From DTU089 sp964421815 (GTDB lineage Bacteria > Bacillota > Clostridia > Oscillospirales > Acutalibacteraceae): 64,000 nt of DNA. Below the pieces are notes generated by a model, which saw only the letters and a program-made list of their open reading frames with translations, was not told the DNA's origin and searched no databases. The position numbers and the translations under genes are program-made. The stretch spans positions 248,001 through 312,000 of the forward strand of contig CAYQYT010000001.1 of assembly GCA_964421815.1 (NCBI GenBank). Reading direction: 5' to 3'. Below, in pieces: positions 57,093-64,000 of this stretch (positions within the stretch are counted from its first letter, which is position 1; each line of letters begins with the position of its first letter).

Positions 57093-58257
57093 TTTATGTG
57101 CAGATATCGGATACAAAAGCATCAATCATTACGGCGAGCAACTTTGCGGTGACCACATAGATATTGTGGAGCCAAGTGAAGATTCAACGGTTGTAGTGCT
57201 TTCCGACGGTTTGGGCAGCGGTGTTAAAGCAAGTATTCTTTCCACACTTACCTCAAAGATTATTTCAACAATGATGGCAGAGGGGCTTTCCCTTGAGGAA
57301 TGTGTTGAGACCATTGCCGCAACCTTGCCCGTTTGCTCCGTGAGGGGTGTTGCGTATTCCACCTTTACCATTATTCATTTAATAAATAATGAAACGGCGG
57401 AACTGATTCAGTACGACAATCCACACACAATAATAATCCGCAACGATAAAAATTGGGACTATCCGAAAACGGAAATGAATATCGGCGGGAAGAAGATTTT
57501 TAAATCCGTTATTCAACTTCAGGAAAACGATATATTCATTGCAATGAGTGACGGTTGTCCCCATGCAGGAATAGGTGTTGCCTACAATTTCGGATGGAAA
57601 CGGGAAGATATTGCAAGTTTTATGGAAACCCTTGCACCTGTGGGCTACACCGCCAAGAATTTATCAACAATGCTCATAGACGAGTGCGATAAACTCTATG
57701 ACCACAAGCCCGGTGATGATGCCACCGCCTGCGTTGTGAAAATCCGAAAACGAGTTCCCATGAATATGCTTTTCGGACCGCCCTCAAACAGGGATGATGC
57801 GGACCGAATGATGAGCCTGTTTTTTTCAAAAGAAGGTAAGCATATTATCTGCGGAGGTACCACCTCCACAATAGCCGCAAAGTTTTTGCGTAAGCCCTTG
57901 AAACCCTCCCTGGTTTTTGAACACAGCGATGTTCCGCCCATTGCGGAAATCGAGGGGGTTGACCTTGTAACAGAGGGTGTTATAACCGTAAACAAGGTTG
58001 TTGAATATGCTCAGGATTATCTGGGAGAAAATAAATATTACGAGCATTGGAATTTCAAAAAGGACGGCGCTTCCCTTATAAGCCGATTGCTTTTTGAGGA
58101 AGCGACTGATATAAACTTCTACGTGGGCAGAGCCATTAACCCTGCCCATCAGAATCCGGATCTTCCCATAAATTTTAATATTAAAATGAATTTGGTTGAA
58201 GAACTTTCAAAATGTTTGAAACAAATGGGTAAACGAATTAAAGTGAGTTATTTTTAA
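57085..58257 (+). CDS. SpoIIE-type PP2C phosphatase coupled to HydS
   Basis: 390 aa. Residues 1-225 are a PP2C/SpoIIE domain with metal Asp motifs VVLSDGLGSGVKAS, IAMSDGCPHAG and PGDDATACVVKI. Residues about 230-390 are an extension I do not recognise (GGTTSTIAAKFLRKP ... KVSYF). It probably dephosphorylates a Ser/Thr protein in response to the HydS PAS sensor. Coupling by overlap with hydS and 9-base spacing to the next hydrogenase shows one signalling unit. Confidence 0.85.
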   Translation: MNDLCADIGYKSINHYGEQLCGDHIDIVEPSEDSTVVVLSDGLGSGVKASILSTLTSKIISTMMAEGLSLEECVETIAATLPVCSVRGVAYSTFTIIHLINNETAELIQYDNPHTIIIRNDKNWDYPKTEMNIGGKKIFKSVIQLQENDIFIAMSDGCPHAGIGVAYNFGWKREDIASFMETLAPVGYTAKNLSTMLIDECDKLYDHKPGDDATACVVKIRKRVPMNMLFGPPSNRDDADRMMSLFFSKEGKHIICGGTTSTIAAKFLRKPLKPSLVFEHSDVPPIAEIEGVDLVTEGVITVNKVVEYAQDYLGENKYYEHWNFKKDGASLISRLLFEEATDINFYVGRAINPAHQNPDLPINFNIKMNLVEELSKCLKQMGKRIKVSYF

Positions 58258-58266
58258 GGTGGAAAA

Positions 58267-59700
58267 ATGAGTAATATAAGAAAATTTGATACAAAAGTAC
58301 AGCATCTGAAATATAAGGTTTTAAGAGAGGTGGCTCGGGAAGCCTGGAATGATACGCTTCTTGAAAATCTCATTGAAATACCGAAAAAAATCGTTCCCGG
58401 AAAGACCTCCACAATGCGTTGTTGCGTTTATAAGGAAAGGGCAATTCTTTCGGAACGTGTGAAAATAGCCATGGGCGGTGACCCTGAGAACCCCAATGTT
58501 ATCGAGGTTATAGATATCGCTTGTGACGAGTGTCCCGCCGCAGGTTATGAGGTAACGGATTCCTGCCGCGGCTGTCTTGCCCACAGATGTGAGGATGTCT
58601 GCAAAAGGGGAGCCATTTCCTTTGACCATCATCACGTGGCGCACATTGACAAAACAAAGTGTGTTGAATGCGGACAATGTGCAAAGGTTTGTCCCTATTC
58701 CGCAATAATCAACCGCAAAAGACCCTGTCAGATTGCCTGTAAGGTAAAGGCGATTTCCATTAACGAGGAAAATGCCGCATCAATTAACAATGATAAATGT
58801 ACCGCTTGCGGTGCCTGTGTGTACCAATGTCCATTCGGAGCAATTTCCGATAAGTCGTACATACTCAATGTAATCGACCTTATTAAGAAAAGTGAGCAGG
58901 GCAGGAGTTATAAACTTTATGCCGTTGTAGCACCCTCAATTTCAAGTCAGTTTGCCTATGCCAAATTGGGACAGGTAATTTCAGGACTCAAGAAAATGGG
59001 CTTCCATACGGTTGTTGAAGCCGCTTTGGGTGCCGATATGGTGGCAATGTCCGAGGCTAAGGAATTAACGGAAAAAGGCTTTCTGACAAGTTCCTGCTGT
59101 CCTGCCTTTGTTTCATATATCAAGTCGAATTTCCCCGATTTAGTACCCATGATTTCCCACAATCTTTCACCAATGGCGACGATTTCAAAGTACATAAAGG
59201 AAACCGACGAAAATGCAAAGACAATTTTCATAGGCCCGTGTACCGCAAAGAAAGCGGAAGCACAACTTGAGAGAGTAAAGCCCTATATCGACGCGGTTTT
59301 AACCTTTGAAGAACTCCAGGCACTTTTTGACAGCCGCGATATTGATATAACAACTCTTGAAGAGGATGTTCTTGATAATGCCTCCTATTTCGGCAGAATT
59401 TTTGCCCGAAGCGGCGGTCTTACGGATGCGGTAACCCAGGCTATAAAAGAACAGAATTTAGAGGACTTTGAATTCAAACCCATCTCCTGCGACGGAATTG
59501 AAGAGTGCAGAATCGCCCTTCTCAAAAAGAGCAAAAATGCCTTGGATGCAAACTTTATTGAGGGGATGGCTTGTGTGGGCGGTTGTATCGGCGGAGCCGG
59601 TTGCCTTACCCACGGAGAAAAGAATAAATCCGAGGTTGATAAATACGGCAGGGAAGCCTTTGAAAAAACAATTTCAGATGCCGTATCAATATTGAAATAA
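58267..59700 (+). CDS. Monomeric [FeFe]-hydrogenase, group B type
   Basis: 477 aa. Several N-terminal cysteine motifs (CDECPAAGYEVTDSCRGC; CVECGQCAKVCP; CTACGACVYQCP) bind [4Fe-4S] clusters. The H-cluster motifs are L1 LTSSCCPAFVSYI, L2 IGPCTAKKAEA and L3 GMACVGGCIGGAGC, all Cys present. Likely a genuine H2-evolving or H2-oxidising enzyme with ferredoxin. The companion maturases HydEFG are not in the window. Last gene of the block, followed by a terminator at 59824. Confidence 0.88.
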   Translation: MSNIRKFDTKVQHLKYKVLREVAREAWNDTLLENLIEIPKKIVPGKTSTMRCCVYKERAILSERVKIAMGGDPENPNVIEVIDIACDECPAAGYEVTDSCRGCLAHRCEDVCKRGAISFDHHHVAHIDKTKCVECGQCAKVCPYSAIINRKRPCQIACKVKAISINEENAASINNDKCTACGACVYQCPFGAISDKSYILNVIDLIKKSEQGRSYKLYAVVAPSISSQFAYAKLGQVISGLKKMGFHTVVEAALGADMVAMSEAKELTEKGFLTSSCCPAFVSYIKSNFPDLVPMISHNLSPMATISKYIKETDENAKTIFIGPCTAKKAEAQLERVKPYIDAVLTFEELQALFDSRDIDITTLEEDVLDNASYFGRIFARSGGLTDAVTQAIKEQNLEDFEFKPISCDGIEECRIALLKKSKNALDANFIEGMACVGGCIGGAGCLTHGEKNKSEVDKYGREAFEKTISDAVSILK

Positions 59701-59823
59701 TAAAGGTGTTTTATAGGCTTTGCTAAATATTTTAAAGGATTTTCAAATAAAAGAGGTCTGTAACTTTCCGATTTGACGGATTCAATATTCAAAAATTGCA
59801 CAAAATGTAGAATAATTTATTGT

Positions 59824-59859
59824 AAAAGAAACCGAATTTTTGGTTTCTTTTATTTTTTT
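59824..59859 (+). terminator. Intrinsic terminator of the hydrogenase block
   Basis: AAAAGAAACC/GGTTTCTTTT 10-bp stem, then ATTTTTTT. The stretch 59701-59823 before it is AT-rich with no gene seen. Confidence 0.9.
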
Positions 59860-59918
59860 GTCACAAATGGAAGTTTTTTGTGGATTAAATGTAATATAAG
59901 AATTAAGGAGGAGGCAAT

Positions 59919-59996
59919 ATGCGTGATCGGTATAAGGGCAGCAAAATTTTTAAATGTTCGAAAACAGCGGTAAACATCGGCGAATACGCTTGCTGA
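59919..59996 (+). CDS. 25-aa small ORF with strong SD ahead of the RHS-type gene
   Basis: AAGGAGGAGG, 4-6 bases, ATG; product MRDRYKGSKIFKCSKTAVNI + GEYAC, basic with two Cys. It ends 47 bases before the next ATG. No homology recognised. Possibly a leader peptide controlling the giant secreted protein, or a remnant of a longer gene. Confidence 0.4.
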   Translation: MRDRYKGSKIFKCSKTAVNIGEYAC

Positions 59997-60043
59997 GTTA
60001 AATAAGGTGTAGATTTTCAAAATTTATGAAAGGGATGTAAATT

Positions 60044-63000
60044 ATGAAAAAGTCAGTAAAGATATTATCATTTGTGTTATCCGTGTTGATTTTTTTCAGT
60101 GTGTTTTCAGTTTCAACTCCGGTATTTGCGGCGGAAGTGAATGAGTTTACAAGCGAAAGCGAGAAAGAAACCGAAGTTATTGAGAATTCGGAAGAAAACA
60201 CCGTAATCGGTGAAGTTTCTGAAACAGAATCAACTGATGAAGCTGAAATTGTTTCGGAAATAGAAGATATGCGTACCGAATACACAAAATATTTCAGAAT
60301 GTCCGACGGCTCATACATGGCTGCACAGTACGCACAGCCGGTACACTATGAAGAAGACGACGAGTGGTTGGAATACGACTATTCAATTACCGAGAAAGAT
60401 AATTTAGGTAATACAGAATTTGTAATTGAAAACTCTGATAGCGACATATCTTTCCCCGAAGAATTCAAAGAAGACGCTTCTGCTCAAATAGAAGTGTCTG
60501 CAAGAGATTACAAACTCAAATTTTCACCTGCGGTTGAAAACAGAATGTTTAAAAAGTATAAAGGTGAAATTAAAGACTGTAAAGAATTAAAGTCAAGTAA
60601 AATTGCAGAAGAAATCACACAGGGAAATCCGGTTGATGAAAAAAACGATAAAAATTTAAAAAAACTGAAAATCGGCAATCAAAAGAGCGCTGTTGCATAC
60701 AGCGAAATTTACAGCAATGTCGATATAGAATATGAAATTTCTGCAAATCAGATTAAAGAAAGCATAGTTTTAAACAAAAAGCAAAATAAGAATAAATTTG
60801 AGTTTGTTGTTGATACGGATGGGCTTTTTCCCAAAAAAGAATCCGACGGGTCAATCACTCTTTATGCGGATAAGGAGTGTACCCAAGCGGTTTCATCCAT
60901 TGCCGCGCCGTATATGTACGATGCTAACGGCGAATATTCCTATGATGTAAATATGGAAATCACCGAAAAAAAGGGATTATATATTTTGACTGTTAATGCA
61001 TCCAACAAATGGTTGAATGACAAAGCAAGGGAATATCCCGTAGTTATTGACCCGACAATTATTCTGGATGTCGGAAGAGCAAAAACATACGACTGTTATG
61101 TTGACAACAGCCAGGCGGGTACATCTTTCCCTTTTGACTATTATCTTTATGCCGGCTACAACAGTTTCGGTAAAACAAGAACTTATATAAAATTCGATTT
61201 ACCCGAGTTGCCCGATAACTGTTCAATAATAACTAATGCAAGCATCCATTTTTGGCAAAATAGCGTTGATATGGGCGACGGCAGTACCGGTTATTTGAAC
61301 ATTTACAATGTAACGGCAGATTGGTCAAACAACAGAACCGTTACTTGGAATGCTCAACCAGATTTTGACAGCACTGTTGTTGATTACTGTGAATTTAAAA
61401 GCGGTTTTGGCGCAGAATATGTTTTTGATATCACAAAAAGCGTTAAAGCGTGGTACGAGGGTTCTGCAAACTACGGTTTAATGTTAAAATCGTCAGACGA
61501 GACAAAAACAAAAAGAACACAGCTTTTTTCTGCCGAAAATACCGGAAACAATGCTTACCCCGTAATTCAGCTTACATACAGAAATAACAAGGGTCTTGAA
61601 AGTTATTGGAGTTATTCGAGTTTTTCCAACGGTATAGCAGGAACGGCACATGTTAACGACTATACGGGTAACCTTGTTTATGAACTCCCCATCCTTTCGA
61701 GTATCAGCGAAATTATGCCTTTAACACTTACGGCATATTTTAATAGCTATTGTGCAAACACAAAGCTATGTGCAGGTAAAAACGGTTCATCAAAAACCAC
61801 ATTCGGTAGGGGCTTTAGGTTGAATATTCAACAAACTGTTTTGCCCTCATCGGCTTACGGCTTAACAGGTAATGCCGCATCAAATTATCCCTATGTATAT
61901 ACTGATGAGGACGGTACGGAACATTACATTCAAAAAACAACCGAAGACGGCGCAACAGTTTACAAGGATGAAGACGGATTAAATTTAACCTTGGAGATTG
62001 GCGGGGAGTGTTCGTACCGCATAAAAGACAAGCTCGGCAATATCAAATGGTTTAATTCAAGGGGCAATCTGTTTAAAATCACGGATGCCGATAATAATGA
62101 AATACATATATATTTTAAGGCGGCAAACAGCAGTACGGGCGTTGAGGAAAAAACAAAAATATCCTACATTATTGACGGTGCGGGACATAAATTTACTTTT
62201 GAATATAAGCAAAACAGCGACGGTACACCCATAGAATATATTGAAAGCATTACGGATGATGCAGGAAGAACCGTGAGTACAGATACTCAATCCGGTCATT
62301 TGGAAAAAGTTCATTATTATGACGAGACTTATGTGGAAATTATCTATGAGGATACGGACGAGGGATTAATAAATTATGTAACGAGTACTGACGGCTATGC
62401 GATAAACTTCGACTATACTTCAAAAGCCACGGGCAGGCGTGTATCTGCGGTCAAAGAGTACGGACGCAACGGCGATACTTTTTCCAAGGGGCAGAAAGTG
62501 ACCTTTGACCGTACTCAGTACAATACTACAATTATGCGATCCTGCGGACTTGACGGATGCCACAATATTGACGACAGTACAAAGGGTGCCGACGACATTG
62601 TGACAACAATGCAGTTTGATAACGTGGGACGAACTGTTTCACAGCAAGTCAGTTACGGCAGCGGTGGTGAAATCGGTGCCGGTACTTACTCATATACCGA
62701 ATCGGGCGGTACCTCCGGCTTTAAAAACAGGGTGAGTGAAAGCGGAGGAACGGAGACATTTGCGGAAAATCTCGTATATAACGGAAACTGTGAGAGTAAA
62801 AACTCATGGACATATACGGAGAACAATGACTCTGCCGTAAACGGAAGCGGAACGTCAACCACAGCAAGTCAGTATATGGGCAAGGGTTCCCTTAAACTCA
62901 CAGTAACAAATATCAGTGCGGCCAACGGACGCAACTATTATAGGCAGACGGTAAGTACTATAACTCCGGGCAACAGTTACACTTTGTCCGCCTATGTAAA

Positions 63001-64000
63001 AACGGATGCTCTGACGGCATACAGTTCCACAACAGCAACCGGCGCTTTCATACAAGCTATTGCTTATGACAGCAGCGGCAACGCCGTTAGCGACGGTACT
63101 GTTAAATCCTCAGTTATCAAGGAGAAAACCTCTACGGAAATCAATAACGGTTGGCGCAGGCTTACAGTCACGGTAAAAACCACATCGGATACGGCATATA
63201 TCAGATGTTATCTTGTTTTGTGCAATGTAACCGGAACCGCATATTATGACTGTGTTCAGTTGGAAAACGGAACAAAGGCCACCAACTATAACATGCTTGA
63301 AAACGGTAGCTTTGAAAAACATACCTCTTATGCACCCACGTCATGGACAGCATACGGCGGTTTCAGCGTAAGCACAAGCAGTAGCGGAAACGTTGTAAAC
63401 GGAAGTTCAAACCTTGACAGGAAAAAAGGCAGTCGGGGCTTGAGAGTAAACGGAGACGCACAAACCAATTCCGGAATGTATCAAAGCGTTGCGGTTGCGC
63501 CCAACGCAAATGACATATATATTGTCAGCGGATGGGGAAAAGCTTATGCGGTGAATGATACATGGCACGAAAATGCAAAATTTGAAATTGCCGTAAGGGT
63601 TTCATACGATTGCAAGGACGCCGCAGGAAATGTAACCACGGTTCATCAGTACAAGGATTCGGCAAAATTCAATACAACAATTTCGGGTTGGCAGTTTTCT
63701 TCCGCGGTAGTTCCTCTTAAATACAAGAGCCCGCAGTCGGGCTGTACCTATACCCCGAAAAGCATCCTTGTTTTGCCGAAATACTCTTATCAGGAAAACC
63801 GTGCATATTTCGACTGTATTCAACTTGTAAAAGACGGAGCTTCGTGCTATACTTATGATAAGGAAGGCAATCTTGTATCCACGGCCGCAAATTCAGAGCA
63901 AAAAGTTAACATGGTATATGACAAAGATAACAATATGACATCATATACCGATACCGCAGGGTACAAGACCACAATGGAGTATAATAATCATAATCTTACT
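60044..64000 (+). CDS. Secreted giant DNRLRE / YD-repeat (RHS-type) protein, 3' partial
   Basis: Open from ATG 60044 to the window end: 1319 residues and continuing. Signal peptide LSFVLSVLIFFSVFSVSTPVFAA, then an acidic spacer. Residues about 340-520 match the DNRLRE domain (KTRTYIKFDLPELPDNCSI, NNRTVTWNAQPDFDST, DITKSVKAWYEG). An RHS/YD-type core follows (FKITDADNNEIHIYF, DNVGRTVSQQVSYG, YTYDKEGNLVSTAA). Two jelly-roll modules with GNCESKNSWTYTE and LENGSFEKHTSYA interrupt it. Such proteins can be polymorphic toxins or wall-associated surface proteins; the deciding C-terminus is outside the window. Confidence 0.85.
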   Translation, partial: MKKSVKILSFVLSVLIFFSVFSVSTPVFAAEVNEFTSESEKETEVIENSEENTVIGEVSETESTDEAEIVSEIEDMRTEYTKYFRMSDGSYMAAQYAQPVHYEEDDEWLEYDYSITEKDNLGNTEFVIENSDSDISFPEEFKEDASAQIEVSARDYKLKFSPAVENRMFKKYKGEIKDCKELKSSKIAEEITQGNPVDEKNDKNLKKLKIGNQKSAVAYSEIYSNVDIEYEISANQIKESIVLNKKQNKNKFEFVVDTDGLFPKKESDGSITLYADKECTQAVSSIAAPYMYDANGEYSYDVNMEITEKKGLYILTVNASNKWLNDKAREYPVVIDPTIILDVGRAKTYDCYVDNSQAGTSFPFDYYLYAGYNSFGKTRTYIKFDLPELPDNCSIITNASIHFWQNSVDMGDGSTGYLNIYNVTADWSNNRTVTWNAQPDFDSTVVDYCEFKSGFGAEYVFDITKSVKAWYEGSANYGLMLKSSDETKTKRTQLFSAENTGNNAYPVIQLTYRNNKGLESYWSYSSFSNGIAGTAHVNDYTGNLVYELPILSSISEIMPLTLTAYFNSYCANTKLCAGKNGSSKTTFGRGFRLNIQQTVLPSSAYGLTGNAASNYPYVYTDEDGTEHYIQKTTEDGATVYKDEDGLNLTLEIGGECSYRIKDKLGNIKWFNSRGNLFKITDADNNEIHIYFKAANSSTGVEEKTKISYIIDGAGHKFTFEYKQNSDGTPIEYIESITDDAGRTVSTDTQSGHLEKVHYYDETYVEIIYEDTDEGLINYVTSTDGYAINFDYTSKATGRRVSAVKEYGRNGDTFSKGQKVTFDRTQYNTTIMRSCGLDGCHNIDDSTKGADDIVTTMQFDNVGRTVSQQVSYGSGGEIGAGTYSYTESGGTSGFKNRVSESGGTETFAENLVYNGNCESKNSWTYTENNDSAVNGSGTSTTASQYMGKGSLKLTVTNISAANGRNYYRQTVSTITPGNSYTLSAYVKTDALTAYSSTTATGAFIQAIAYDSSGNAVSDGTVKSSVIKEKTSTEINNGWRRLTVTVKTTSDTAYIRCYLVLCNVTGTAYYDCVQLENGTKATNYNMLENGSFEKHTSYAPTSWTAYGGFSVSTSSSGNVVNGSSNLDRKKGSRGLRVNGDAQTNSGMYQSVAVAPNANDIYIVSGWGKAYAVNDTWHENAKFEIAVRVSYDCKDAAGNVTTVHQYKDSAKFNTTISGWQFSSAVVPLKYKSPQSGCTYTPKSILVLPKYSYQENRAYFDCIQLVKDGASCYTYDKEGNLVSTAANSEQKVNMVYDKDNNMTSYTDTAGYKTTMEYNNHNLT

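Overview
The window reads as a chromosomal segment of a low-to-moderate GC, anaerobic Firmicute of the class Clostridia, most like the gut Ruminococcaceae/Oscillospirales. The signs are strong Shine-Dalgarno sequences (AGGAGG/AGGTGAT), SigA-type promoters with 17-bp spacers, a dockerin-bearing secreted hydrolase, [FeFe]-hydrogenases next to AdhE, meso-diaminopimelate dehydrogenase, an ECF-type thiamine S-component, and several cytoplasmic plant-glycan glycosidases. Start codons are often TTG. No tRNA, rRNA, intact insertion sequence or CRISPR array was found. This assignment is inferred from gene content; no database search was possible.

Layout. 1-5.2 kb: 3' part of an aspartate carbamoyltransferase with a PyrI-like zinc domain, a flavoprotein, a secreted four-repeat PPC protein and a zinc ABC transporter (znuA-C-B). 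5.2-10.6 kb: cell-shape cluster mreB-mreC-mreD-PBP2-minD. 10.6-15 kb (minus): a 1192-aa surface protein, a 36-aa peptide and a Ser/Thr-rich lipoprotein in one operon. 15-18 kb: TPP riboswitch with thiT, then a TPR membrane protein with a polytopic partner, then an array of small hairpins. 18.4-21.9 kb (minus): SulP-like permease, MBL-fold hydrolase, GH28-type beta-helix enzyme. 22-33.6 kb: secreted protein, birA, lipase-dockerin, gtrA-like gene, rlmCD, a DUF4375 gene beside fragments of a second methyltransferase, a diguanylate cyclase, ddh, comF and recD2. 33.7-49.4 kb: glycan-degradation genes (GH2; a GNAT-GH78 fusion; GH51; a beta-helix protein; a purple-acid-phosphatase-like protein) interspersed with malic enzyme, prfB, an FAD-Rieske oxidoreductase and a phosphodiesterase. 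A 780-bp intergenic region at 44.8-45.6 kb carries two divergent candidate small RNAs. 49.5-59.7 kb: exoA, a LysR regulator, then a Rex-type operator and a fermentation block: adhE, an APH-like kinase, two thioredoxin-like [2Fe-2S] proteins, a PAS-containing sensory [FeFe]-hydrogenase, a SpoIIE-type phosphatase and a second [FeFe]-hydrogenase. 60 kb to the end: a secreted DNRLRE/YD-repeat (RHS) giant protein that runs off the window.

How the genes fit together. The glycosidases lack signal peptides and probably finish degradation of imported pectin-type oligosaccharides (rhamnose, galactose, arabinose, galacturonate linkages). The resulting reducing equivalents would be disposed of as ethanol (AdhE) and H2. 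The hydrogenase block looks like a device that senses H2 or redox state through a HydS-like protein, with a kinase-like and a phosphatase protein as signalling arms and NADH-responsive Rex control at the adhE promoter. The items most worth a second look are this block, the GNAT-rhamnosidase fusion, the 36-aa peptide operon, and the candidate non-coding RNA whose three repeats each hold a three-codon ORF.
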